From: Bagarius yarrelli
Lineage: Eukaryota > Chordata > Actinopteri > Siluriformes > Sisoridae
Assembly: GCA_005784505.1 (NCBI GenBank)
Contig: VCAZ01000102.1
Coordinates: 496,001-560,000, forward strand
Length of the DNA stretch: 64,000 nt
Direction of reading: 5' to 3'
Every line of letters begins with the position of its first letter. Position 1 is the stretch's first letter. Of this stretch, positions 28,561 to 39,700 are shown piece by piece. Made by a program: the position numbers and the translations under genes. The notes beneath the pieces are model-generated. The model worked only from the letters and a program-made list of their open reading frames with translations. It was not told the origin of the DNA and searched no databases.

Positions 28561-28799
28561 TAAGATGTCTAACATAACCTAATTGTGTTGGTGTAGCTTG
28601 CTAGCACAGTCACTTGTTAGCCTACCACTTTTCGTCATGATCTGACAGTATTACGTAGAAGCGCACAAAACTCCTCCATTCAGAGCCGGTCTTTTTTATG
28701 CATAAACTTTTTTTTTAATTTTCTTTTTTAAACTTTACCAGTACAGTACGTAATATTAATATACCAAATATTAACAACGCGAGAGTTTCTAAGTTACTT

Positions 28800-28908
28800 C
28801 CATTTGTGCAACTTCAACAGCCAAACGGTGGAGTAGACAGGCGCATGAGTCAGCAGCTCGTACAGTACGCAAAGGAAATACGCGAAGATAATCAGGCACA
28901 ATCCAGAG
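28800..28908 (+). other. Possible non-coding or leader exon, upstream of znf512b
   Basis: A CpG-containing stretch in otherwise AT-rich DNA ends in a good donor, CAGAG then GTAAGG at 28909. The open frame reads PNGGVDRRMSQQLVQYAKEI then REDNQAQSR before the donor. No family match is recognised. It lies 7.6 kb upstream of the first certain znf512b exon on the same strand, so it could be that gene's promoter-proximal exon. This is inference from composition and the donor only. Confidence 0.25.
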
Positions 28909-31190
28909 GTAAGGAAACGCACACAGCGTCTTTGCTGTCATTTGCTATTACTTTAACGTATTTTGTACCATCGCAAGAACTAGTTTTTAAAAAACAAAAA
29001 ACATAATAAATCCTGTTAGGCTTTTATTAGAGCGCGAGCTTTCCTGTTTTACTTATTCGTTGTATTCGCCATTTTGCTTCTCTGTCTGTAAAAGCTTCTA
29101 GTAGTGAAATATTTTTCTTCAAGTCTAAGGCACATTCGTTGACCTGCTGGTCATTTTTATCACGTCTTAAATGTAATTTTAAAGGGGTGTGTTTGTAGAG
29201 AGGGACCTCTCGCTGTACATGTCAAGAAAAACGTATAGCGTGTGTGTCCCTCTATTTTTCCTCAATTTATACTCAGGGCCATACCCACCATTGAGGTCTT
29301 GGTATTTTTCCTATAACAAAAGTTGTAAAATAATTACCTCATATTAATTCTGCTTCGGTGCTGCAAGGATAACAAGCCAAGATATCAGATCTTCTCATCT
29401 GAGATGCCCCAATGGTCTGACAGCGCTCATCAATGTCAAAGTGTTTGTGATGGCCAATCAAATCAAAGTAGGCGGGGTTTATAGCAAGCTGTAAGTAGCT
29501 AAACCAAACATTTCCTATGTGACCGATGTTTAATGATATGAATGTTAAACAACCAACAGAAAGATTCAGGGATGTGAACTAATAAACGTTTGCCAATTAG
29601 GAATTATGTACGTAATTAGGCTAATATAGCCTCCTATTTCGTAATGGCAATTTAACGAGGCATGAGACATTAACGAATCGGTTTTTATCATTTAAAGCAA
29701 AGGATTAATAAAGTGAGTGCACATATTGTGAATAAATTATATAAACTCATTCATAATTATTCTGGTAGCCTTCAGTAAAATCACTTGTCTAAAATGATAA
29801 AACAAGAATATCAGCTGACTCAATATTTTTATTCCTCAATTACATAGACAATAATGAAAAGACTATCAGTTAAAGCTCGGCTTTAAGAAAGAAATAGATA
29901 AATGGAAAAACAAGGAGACTGTGATAAAGAGAAAAATAGATGCTGATGGTGATGAGAGGAGTAGTGCAGGAAGGCCTACTGCCTACTGTGCACAGGATAG
30001 GATTAACATATTTACAATCATGGTATTCCTATTTACCACAGAGATTTATCGCCTTTTTAATTGCAGTGGAATCTGTAGGCTCAATTTAACCACACCAGAA
30101 ACACTATATATTTTGTCATATTACTATTGAATAATTGAAAATATTTTTGTAAATACATACAACTTGTCTGTTTTAACAAGAGGCGTCCCAATAAGGCTGA
30201 TATTTTACAAGTGTTTCACCAATAGATCTGGGATTTTTTACGTTTGTATCAATCCCTGGTCAGTGTTTGCACATTTTATACACACTGACAGTCTTTAGCC
30301 TAACTTCCATAGTTAAGGTGGCGATAAATATCTTTTAACGTGTGAGCAACTAAACATTTCATTGTAGAAAAGCGTTAAATTATTTAAGAGGTAAACAAGG
30401 TACTATCAATGTCTGTTTTATGATGCTTTTATATAGACACTGGTCATATAACCCACTTTTTTGTTTAAACCCTGTTTATGTACTATTTGCAACATTTTTA
30501 AAATCTAAAATGATGAAAATTCCAATATTAATATGTCTATAATGTACGAAATTGAAAGACATTCTAAAGGAACAGACAGTGAATACATAAGTGAGAAGTG
30601 AGACAACAACGAATAGTAGAAGATCATGGAGAGAGAAGTGAACAGAAATAATCAAATTTTTAAAGACAGACAACGGGAGATGTGGGAGAGTGAGCAGACT
30701 ATGGAAAGCAAAAAGAACACAGAAAACAACTATTCAAACAAACTTCTATATTTGCAGTTAGCATGGCTCATACATTGCAACATTTAATATGTTTAAGAAT
30801 CTGTTATACTGAAAAAAGTATGCTAAAACTACCTGACTTGGTTTAAAACCCGTTATCAAATTTGTGAGCTTTAAAACATCTTACAATGTACACGTAGGTC
30901 AGAAAAAGCAAAATTCTCATGGGGAGCATGCCTTAACCCCTTTTACCAATCCCCATTTTGGGACCTGGGTATTCATAAAAACCTGAATTTGGTCCTATGT
31001 ATACTTTCAGCTTATTCCTGTTTCTTTCAGTTTTTGCTACTGAACCAAAGCTATGAGACCAGCTAAAAACATTTGGGCGACTGTTACAGCAAACAAGACA
31101 GAAAACAAATTCCTTTCCCTTCACCAACACCAACACACACAACAAGCACACATAATACTAAGGATCATCAGATTTCTTAACATGCTGGTT
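28909..31190. other. Intergenic/intronic DNA, nothing recognised
   Basis: About 2.3 kb without a recognisable gene or repeat. Frames at 29921-30130 (+), 30476-30673 (-), 30933-31151 (-) and the left part of 31053-31271 (+) have no domain, no splice-bounded structure and no relative among known families that I can name. Confidence 0.4.
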
Positions 31191-31194
31191 AGAC

Positions 31195-31770
31195 ACATAC
31201 ATAAAAAAATATTCGATACCTTGCAGATTTTGTATGTTTGCCCACTGACAAAGAAAATGATCAGTCCATAATTTTAATGGTAGGTTTATTTGAACAGTGA
31301 AAGACAGAATAACAACAAAAAACCCCCACATTTTAAAAGTTTGATTACATGTTAATTAGTAAAATAAGTATTAGACCAGTACCATGTTTGAGGTTCTCAC
31401 ACAAGGATATAAAGGCGGTTCTCACAGAAGATTTGTCCTCTTAGCAGCAAAACACCCCAAAGTACAGTATATTGTTTTCACCTTCATGTTTGACTGTGGG
31501 TATATTGTTCTTGGAGTCATAGACAGCATTCCTCCTCGTCCAAACACAACTAGTTGAGTTGATGCCAAAGTGACCACAACACTTCAACACACAATTCTCA
31601 TCTGAATCATTTAGCTGTTAATTGGCAAATTTCAAACAGGCTTGCACATGTGCTTTCTTGAGCAGGGGGACTATGTGGGCGCTGCAGGATTTCAGTTCCT
31701 TATGGGAAGATCCTTCCTTCTGGGCTGATTACTAACCGTTCTCATGGTCATTCAGAAAGAATAGTAGGCT
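31195..31770 (-). mobile_element. Tc1-like transposon, truncated, minus orientation
   Basis: The left part (31235-31330) matches the terminal region of a very common fish Tc1 element. It has gtttgcccactgacaaagaa, a segment with 'ataattttaatggtaggttt', and 'gaacagtgaaagacagaata'. The following 31420-31770 is the antisense of its transposase gene, for example ttgcacatgtgctttcttga near 31640. The right half, including the DNA-binding domain and second terminal repeat, is missing. Confidence 0.75.
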
Positions 31771-31839
31771 ACTAGGTGGAGGTTAAGAGGTAGCTTTTAG
31801 AAAACGCTCTTCAGTCGGACATCCTTATTTTTGGCCAGC

Positions 31840-32040
31840 AAATTACATTTACGGCATTTGGCAGACATTCTTAGAGTTATTTACATTTATCTTACATTTA
31901 TCTCTCTATTCCAACTGAGCAATTGGGTGTTAAGGGCCTTGCTCAGGGGCCCAGCAGTGGCAACTTGGTGGTGCTGAGAATAGAATCCCGAACCTCCTGT
32001 TAGCAGTCCAGCACCTTAACCACTAAGCCACCACCTTCCC
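31840..32040 (-). mobile_element. tRNA-derived SINE, minus orientation
   Basis: Longer relative of the SINE at 11335. It starts tttacggcatttggcagaca and ends in an antisense tRNA-like head: B-box side gaatagaatcccgaacctcc and A-box side ccttaaccactaagccacca. In the middle is ttgctcaggggcccagcagt, also present at 11335. Confidence 0.7.
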
Positions 32041-32163
32041 CAAATCTATACTTAACCTGGCTGCGGCTTTATTTATAACCTAACCCCTCCTCTTTGGGGG
32101 TAGAATCTGAGAGTTGTCCACGATAAGGCTACGCCCGACTTATGCTCTGCTAGCTCTGCTTAG

Positions 32164-32378
32164 GAGCCCCAAGACATCAGCTTCTGCTGTGTCTTAGCAA
32201 CAGCAGGACCTGAATGTAGTGGGCTCCATGCCTGACCACTGTCCTCAAACGTTTGCTCACCTGTTATGATCTTAGCCTTACTCTCAAAGACACAGCAGAA
32301 GCTGATGTCTTGGGGCTCCATGCCTGACCACTGTCCTCAAACGTTTGCTCACCTGTTATGATCTTAGCCTTACTCTCA
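32164..32378. repeat. Compound inverted plus direct duplication in a Gypsy 5' LTR
   Basis: Bases 32164-32195 and 32287-32318 are an exact 32-bp inverted repeat. Bases 32221-32286 and 32313-32378 are an exact 66-bp direct repeat, period 92. The inverted and direct copies overlap at gggctc, which lies in both sources. The layout fits one event of serial template switching. All four limits were counted from the sequence. Confidence 0.95.
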
Positions 32379-32514
32379 TTTTCAGTTCTAGACTCACGTC
32401 TTTGTTTTGTTTGCCGATTTCCCCCTGCTATTTGTGTACCGACCTTGTGCCCGAAAAACCTGGAGCCCTGTGTTGCCCTGTTGTTAGCTTTAATAAATAT
32501 ACGCTACCTATATT

Positions 32515-33096
32515 ATGGATCCGCATCCGACTGGTTCTTTACAGAATACTTCTCCCTCCCAGGATCCAGCGGGATTAGCACAGCTCCAAGCCCCGGTGGA
32601 GTATCACACTCAAGTGTTTCAGGCTTTTCAGGGCCAGCCAGCAGCACTCCAAGCAGCTAATCCACAGCAGCCTCAGTCCCAACACAGCTCTGGAGCTACC
32701 GCCATTCACTACGCGCTCCTGGAGAAGTTTGACAGCGCACCGGAGCGCTACAAAGGTTTTCTGCGACAGGGCCAAATTTATTTCGCTAACCAACCCAACA
32801 CTTTTACCCAGGACAATAAGAAATGTTCTTTTCTAATGACTTTATTCATGGATAAAGCGTTGAATTGGGCATCAGTGGTCTGGGACTCGGATCCACAAAT
32901 CCAGCTATCATTGGATTATTTTATATCGCAAATTAAGGGGGGCACGACATTTCCTTTTAGTTTTAGGGGCATCAAAATTTCCGTCAAGGTGGAATATGCC
33001 ATTAAATTTCGCATGTTGGCTGCACAAAGTGGGTGGAATGAGGTGGAAGGATTAAATAAATACTCGACTGCGAGCAGAGCTAACCTGTCGCAATGA
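32515..33096 (+). pseudogene. Gypsy gag remnant
   Basis: Open for 193 codons. It contains HYALLEKFDSAPERYKGFLR, QGQIYFANQPNTFTQDNKKC and MDKALNWASVVWDSD, typical of fish Gypsy capsid (sushi-like gag). The likely original start lies near 32569, where AGGATCCAGCG stands where these elements usually have ATGGATCCAGCG. The ATG at 32515 therefore probably falls in the LTR. The frame breaks before the zinc knuckle, whose CCYSGARDHY remnant is near 33300. Confidence 0.75.
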
Positions 33097-34034
33097 TTCT
33101 GGTAGTTTCTCTCAGTATGTGACTATGGCGGTTGCTTGGACAACCTGATGCGTAACAACGCCCGAGGTAAGAAAGAGAGTGTCTCCCACCTGCTACATAC
33201 CACTTCCTTCATCCCTTGCGATGCCCTAGAGCCTATGCAGGTCAGGTTTACTAAATTAACTCTGCAGGAGTGTCGCTGATTATAATTAGAAAATTATCTG
33301 TGCTGTTACTCTGGTGCTCGAGATCATTATAGCACCACTTACCCCAAGAAACAGCCCACTTCTGCCGATAAAGTGAGTCACTCTGCACTCCCTCCTGTCT
33401 CTCCTATGTGTTTCACCCTCCCACCCGACCTCCCATCCATGTATGTCTATTCATTGATTCTATTCCTCACGTGTTTCCAGTCTTAGTGGACTCAAGGGGG
33501 GGCCTTAAACCTTGATCATTGATCGTCAGCTCGTCGAAAAACTCTAGCTTGACACGGTACCTTGTTCCCCTACCCGAAAATTTCAGTGTTCGATGGCAGC
33601 CTTGCGGACAAGGTATTGTCTGACAAACTAAGCCTGTCACTATGCGCGAGTTGGCACTCTCCATGAGAAAAGTCTGTCCTTTTACATGACATCATCCCAC
33701 AAAAACCCTATTATTCTTGGTTACCCCTGGTTCAGAAGCATAACCCCCGAATTTCCTGAAATAACAAGGACATAACCCGGTGGTCACCTCAGTGTCATGA
33801 TAACTGCGTGCGTGCTGTTTCCCCCCTATGCCATGTTGTTCCATACAGGTCCAGAAATTTAATGAACAGAAGATTCTCAGTGGGTCTCAGGAATACAGCG
33901 ACCTCGCTGAGGTGTTTAGCAAAGCTAAGGCACCTCAACTACCTCCTCACATACCATAGGATTGTTCCATTGATCTTCTGCCTAACTCAGCTCCTTCCCA
34001 GAGTAGAATTTACCCTTTCTCACAAACTGAAAGT

Positions 34035-34700
34035 GAAGCCATGAAAGATTACATTAACGAGGCTCTCGCATCAGGCTTTATTAGGTCTAGTATATAACCA
34101 GCAGCCTCTGGGTTTTTCTTTGTAAAGAAGAAAAATGGGAGCCTCAGGCCATGCATTGACTATCGAGGCGTTAACGCTGTCACCACTAGGTACCGATACC
34201 CATTTCCTCTTGTGCCTGCAGCCCTTGAGCATCTACGGGAAGCTCACATCGTCACCAAGCTGGATCTATGCAGCGCTTACAACCTTGTGAGAATAAGAGA
34301 GGGGGACGAATGAAAAACTGCTTTCCTCGCTACCAGGGGCCCACTATGAATGTCAAGTAATGCCATATGGACTAGCCAACGGCCCAGCAGTTTTTCAAGT
34401 TATAAATGAAATTTTCCGAGACCTCCTAAATCATTATGTCATTGCCTATATTAGTGATATCTGACATCTTTTTTCTCGCAACCTTTCTCAACATGTACAG
34501 CACGTTTGAACCATCCTCACTCGCCTCAGAGACAATAACCTGTTTGTCAAAGCTGAACAATTTAAATTTCATTGTGATCATGTAACTATGCTGGGGTATT
34601 GTATAACCCAGCAGGGAGTGACAATGGAACAAGATAAAGTCATGGCGGTCACAGAATGACCAATACCCAAAACAGTCAAAGAGTTACAGAGGTTCCTGGG
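34035..34700 (+). pseudogene. Gypsy reverse transcriptase remnant
   Basis: Reads SGFFFVKKKNGSLRPCIDYR then YPFPLVPAALEHLREAHIVT and KLDLCSAYNLVRIREGDE, followed by a TGA. The catalytic motif normally YIDDIL is YISDI at 34447-34461: the first catalytic Asp is replaced by Ser, and TGA follows at 34462. The thumb and connection region continues to about 34780. The element cannot retrotranspose on its own. Confidence 0.85.
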
Positions 34701-34879
34701 GTTCACTGACTTTTACAACTGTCGCTTTATCCGTAACTACAGGACGGCTCCAATTACAGCACCACTGAAAGGAAAGCCCACCAAGCTCACATAGACTAAG
34801 GATGCCATGGAGGCTTTCTCAAAGCTCAAGGTTAAGTTTACTACCGCACCTATCCTCTGTCACCCCGACTCAACACAGT

Positions 34880-35560
34880 TCAGTTAATAATTGAGGTTGA
34901 TGCTTCAGATTGTGGAGTTGGGGCAGTGCTGTCACAGAGACTTGGAACCCCCCTAAGTTGCACTCCTGCGCATTTTTCTTCCGTAAGCTTACCTCCACAG
35001 TGCAAAATTATGATGTTGGAAATGAAGCGCTGCTTGCCATGAAGGAAGCACTGGAAGAATTGAGACACTGGCTGGAGGGAAGCACTCATCCCTTTCAGGA
35101 ATTTATACCCTTGGTTGAGTACGCCAAGAATTCTCTGTCTCGCTCTCCACTGAGCTCACTCCGTTCCTGTGTATTAGGATTTCAACCTCCTATGTTTTTG
35201 TGGTCAGGGGAACCGTTTAATGTCCCGGCAGTGGAGGAGGATTGGATGTGGCGGTATGGGGAAGAGAGTGCACATACGATTACAAAGAGCGGTACGAAAT
35301 CAGCGAATCCAGGCCAATCGTCGTGGGCGCCCTCACCCTGCGAATCAACCTACGCCTCCCCCCCTTCCCAGTAAGAAACTCAGCCTTAAGTATGTAGGGC
35401 CAGTCAAGATATTACACCAAGTAAACCCGGTAATGTACAGGCTTGCACCCTTCTCCATCTGTAGAAAGTTTATTGGGGTTTCCCACTATACCGGGCTAAA
35501 TGTGGGCTATGTCACTTACACTAAAATCCTCACCCAATCAGTCCACCACTCAACTCACAC
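34880..35560 (+). pseudogene. Gypsy RNase H start fused to integrase end
   Basis: IEVDASDCGVGAVLSQRLGT (RNase H start) is near 34885. ALEELRHWLEGSTHPF then jumps at about 35095 to QEFIPLVEYAKNSLSRSPLS, a late integrase block. A later segment, KKLSLKYVGPVKILHQVNPV, near 35370-35430 is the usual sequence before the chromodomain. The second half of RNase H and the integrase zinc-binding and catalytic core are absent. Confidence 0.8.
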
Positions 35561-35736
35561 AACCACCAGAGTATTAATTAGCCACATCTACAGCTCATTA
35601 CCCACTCACTGCCACACACCACAAACCACAAACACACACACAGTCACGGCCTAGTCTTGAACCAATATTCTTCTGCTAGACTAAATCCTAACCTGCTTTG
35701 ATTCACGTTTCCATGCTCCCGCGATCCAAGCTCTTA

Positions 35737-35865
35737 CAGTGCCTTGAAAAAATATCATCATACCCCTTAAACTTTTTTTCAAATTTTGTAACCTTACAAC
35801 CTTAAACTTAAATGTATTTTATTCAGATTTTAAAACAACATATATACAACAAGCAACACCACACT
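35737..35865. mobile_element. Tc1-like terminal inverted repeat (left)
   Basis: Starts cagtgccttgaaaaaatatc directly after TA at 35735-35736 and continues through cttaaatgtattttattcag. The reverse complement of 38560-38693 shows the same sequence with mismatches, so these are ends of the same Tc1 family. About 130 bp of terminal sequence is present before unrelated sequence begins. Confidence 0.75.
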
Positions 35866-36485
35866 ACACTTAAGTTATTCAAAATACAGATGACCATAAA
35901 TAAGTCACCCTGCTACGAATTTACATGGAAGGGTAACTGCAAAACTAGTTCTGTCCGGATGGGGCTATAGACCAATAGAAATCCACTGGTACATTCCCTT
36001 GTCTGTGTGACCGTGTTTCCAAATCCTACCAAAACAATAAAAATTATACCTCAAAACTATTCCTGTCCAAATGGGGCTTAACACTACAAAGAGAATAACT
36101 AGTTGGGATAATTAAAAAAACTAAAGGCCAGCGGTGTTAAACTCAGTTTCTGAATGTCTTCAAAGTTTAGTTCCAACCCTGCTCCAAAACACATAACATG
36201 CAGTTTTCAAATAAATCTAGAGATTTGATTAGCTAGATCACATGCATTTAAAGAAGGTTAAAGCTAAAATTTGCAGGGCTGTGGCACTCAGGAGTTAACA
36301 CAACCGACCTATAATTTTGTTAAATGGCATTTTTGCTGCTAACATAGGCTAATTATTACGACATATTGTCTATAAATGATTTCTTTTTATTTATGTAATT
36401 ATTCAAAAAATTACGATTTAGCATTTTAATGCACCTCTATTTCTCTCTTATTATGTGCATCAAGATTGTGTGGGCCTTGTCTCAG
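35866..36485. other. Sequence between the Tc1 end and the first certain znf512b exon
   Basis: A 26-bp word is loosely duplicated: aaaactagttctgtccggat..ggct at 35941 and aaaactattcctgtccaaat..ggct at 36053. No gene is recognised. The end supplies the acceptor tgtctcag at 36478-36485. Confidence 0.4.
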
Positions 36486-36712
36486 GCCTATGGAGAACAG
36501 CAACTCCTCGCTAGTCTTTTTAAAGGCAAAGAAGAACAGGGAAATGTCCAAGAATGGCAAGTGCACTGACCAGAAGACCGAGACCACTCAACAACCCAGC
36601 TTTCAGCAACAGCAACAAAAAGAAACTCTATCAGATATTGGGGGCTCTAAAAGCAGGCGAAACAGTTTATCTCTAACTTTTTCTAAAGAAGACCCAGAAA
36701 GGATGAAGCATA
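36486..36712 (+). CDS. znf512b: znf512b exon with first usable ATG
   Basis: The acceptor ag is at 36484-36485; the ATG is at 36490-36492. It encodes MENSNSSLVFLKAKKNREMS, a Gln-rich stretch (FQQQQQKE) and ends FSKEDPERMKH plus one base before GTAAGT at 36713. The EDPERxKH ending matches the known residues before the RRKQKTP block. Because an acceptor precedes it, the true start could lie in an upstream exon. Confidence 0.8.
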
Positions 36713-39700
36713 GTAAGTAACAATTATTCAAGCACCAGTGCATCCACAGTTATCATGCTTATGTAGTCTGGCTTGTGACCATATTATTTAGATTTTTTAC
36801 ACACACTGTAGTAAGTAAACAGTGTTTACAGCATTCACACTTATATCCACTACCACACGTGTACTTTGGTTATAACTACACCTTTATTTTTTAATAATTA
36901 TATAATCTTTGTAATTTCTGTAGCCGATCAGAAACAAAAAACACAGTAGTAATAAAATGAAGTTGTTTAGAATAAATACTATTATGTAAGTCTGGCTTTT
37001 CTTTATTCACTGCTGAAATAGGAAGAAAGCAGAAAACTCCGAAGAAGTTTACTGGAGAGCAACCTGCCATTTCTGGAACATTTGGCCTGAAAGGTTGTAC
37101 ATATACATTTGCCCCGACACACCCACTCTCTCTGTCATCCTTTCTTACACTATGTTTAGAGTGTTCCCGGTAATAGACTGTTGTTATGTACTGGCCTGCA
37201 GTTATGGCGCCAACAGAGAAATATTACAAATACTTCTTAAACTGGTGCATATAGAAAACAAATTACAATAAAACAACAATGCAATAAATAGTTAAATGTT
37301 TCTTTGTCTTACATGGGTCTGTTATAAAAACTGCTTTAGATTTTGGTATGGTGTGCATTTGTATTCAGCCCCCCTGCGTCAATACTTTGTAGCACCACCT
37401 TTCGTTGCAAAACAGCTGCAAGTCTTCTGTGGTATGTCCCTACCAGCTTTACACATTTTTCCAATTCTTCTTTGCAAAAAGCTCAAGCTCAGCCAGATTG
37501 GACGAGGAGCGTCTGTGAACAGTAATTTTCAAGTCTTGCCACAGAGGCTCAATGAGATTTAGGGCTGAACTTTGACTGGGCCATTCTAACACACGAATAT
37601 CCTATTCCATTCTAGCTCTGGCTGTATGTTTAGGGTCATTGTCTTGCTGAAAGGTAAATCTCCTTCACAGTCTCAAGTCTTTTGCAGCCTCCAATAGGTT
37701 TTCTTTTAGGATTGCCCTGTATTTAGCTCCACCCATCTTCCCATCAACTCTGAACAGCTTCCCTGTCCCTGCTAAAGAAAAGCATTCCCACAGCATGATG
37801 CTGGCACCACCATGTTGAGCAGTGTTACTTTTCCATCACACATAGCGATTTGCAGTTGGGCCAAAATATTTAACTTTGGTCTTATTTGACCAGAGCACCT
37901 TCTTCCACATGTTTGCTGTGTCCCCTACATGGCTTGTGGCAAACTAAAAACGGGACTTCTTATGTATTTCTTTTAACAATGGCTTTCTTTTTTCCACTCT
38001 TTTATAAAGGACAGATTTGTGAAGTACACATCTTATGTGGACAGATTCTCCCACATGAGCTGTGGATTTCTCACACCTGAGCTGTGGAGTGGCCATGGGC
38101 CTTTTCGCTGCTTCTCTGACCAGTGCTCTCCTTCTTTGTTCTGTAAGTTTAGGTGGACAGCCATGTTTTGGCAGGTTTGCAGTTGTGGCATACTTCCATT
38201 CCATTTTTGGATGATAGCTTGAACAGTGCTCTTTGAGATGTTCAAAGCTTGGGATATTTATTTAATAACCTAACCCTGCTTTAAAGTTCTCCACAACTTT
38301 ATCCCTGACCTGTCTGGTGAGTTCCTTGGTCTTTATGATACTGTTTGTTCACTAGTTTTCTCTAACAAACCTCTGAGGCCTTCACAGAACAGGTGTATTT
38401 ATATTGAGACTAAATTACACACAGGAGGACTCTTAAATAATTAGGTGATTTCTGAAGGCAATTGATTGCACTGGATTTTATTTAGGAGTATCAGAAACCA
38501 GGGGGGTGAATACAAATGCATGCCATACTTTTCAAATTTGTATTTGCTTACAATTTTGAAAATGGTATATCATTTTGTTCCACTTCATAATTAGGTGCTA
38601 CTTTGTAAAAAAATCTTAATAAAATACATTTAAGATTGTGGTTGTAAGATGACAAAATGTAAAAAAATTCCAGTGGTATGTTTCAAGGCACTGTAAATGT
38701 CTGTTATAGAGGGAAGAGAGACTTGGATGATCTTCTCATCTGTTCTCACTATTCTCTTTAGGGACTTGCGGTCCGAAACAGTGCAGTGATGCAGCTGCTC
38801 AGAATGCTTTCAATGGTCCTTTTGAAGAACATGTTCAGGATGGGGGTGAAATATGAGCTTTTCTCAGCCATCGCAGGAAGTAGAGGCGCTGCTGGGCTTT
38901 TTCGCTGATAGAACTAGTGTTGAATGACCAAGTGAGGTTCTCCGCCAGGTGGAATTTGGTGCTCTTGACAATCTCTACAGAGTTTCCTTTGATGTTTCAG
39001 TGGAGAATGGTTGCTCTTTGCTCTTCTGAAGTCAACAACTATCTCCTTAGTCTTGTAGAAGTTCAGAGACAAGTTTTTGGCTCTACACCAGGCTGTTAGC
39101 TGTTACACCTGCTCTCTGTATGCTGACTTGTTGGTTGTTTCATCTGTGATCATTTGAGCTGTGCAGGCTCAGCTTCTCGATCAGGTGCTGAGGGATGATT
39201 GTGTTAAACGCTGAGCTGGGGTCTATGAACAGCATTCGTACGTAAGTGTCCTTATTGTCCAGGTGTGTGAGGGCCAAATGGAGTGTTCTGGCAATGGCAT
39301 CATCTGTGGAGTGGTTCAGATAATATGCAAACTGTAATGGGTCTTTGATGGCTCTGGACAGTTTGTCTCTTGCTGTTTTAAGAGCCACATTGTCTTTTGC
39401 TCTGAATGCGGAGTCTCTGGACACTAGCACTTTTGTGGTTATCCACGGTTTCTGATTAGATTGTGTTGTGATGGAGGTCTCTCACGTTTGTGTGAACGGA
39501 TTCCGCCTCTTTTGTGCTGTGCACTTACAGGCCTTGTCCATAAGCAATCACACTAAGCGGTGCCTCTAACACAGCATAATCAGGAATAAAAGTAAGTAGG
39601 AATAAAAGTAAGAATGCATTACTAAAAGAGACATTAGCTGTTTCTTTGTAATTGGTTTAGGAATTTTTTGAATGGCTTCAATTCTACCAAACTTGCGTTT

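Larger units (their letters stand above)
32200..35720 (+). mobile_element. Ty3/Gypsy LTR retrotransposon, broken
   Basis: The leader region to about 32536 looks like the 3' part of a 5' LTR: it has aataaata near 32493 and ends in ttaca. It is followed by gag, a decayed zinc-knuckle and protease region, reverse transcriptase, the start of RNase H, and the end of integrase, in Gypsy order and all on +. Stops and frameshifts interrupt every domain. A deletion joins RNase H directly to integrase near 35095. The 3' LTR is not identifiable. It ends close to the Tc1 terminus at 35737. Confidence 0.85.
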
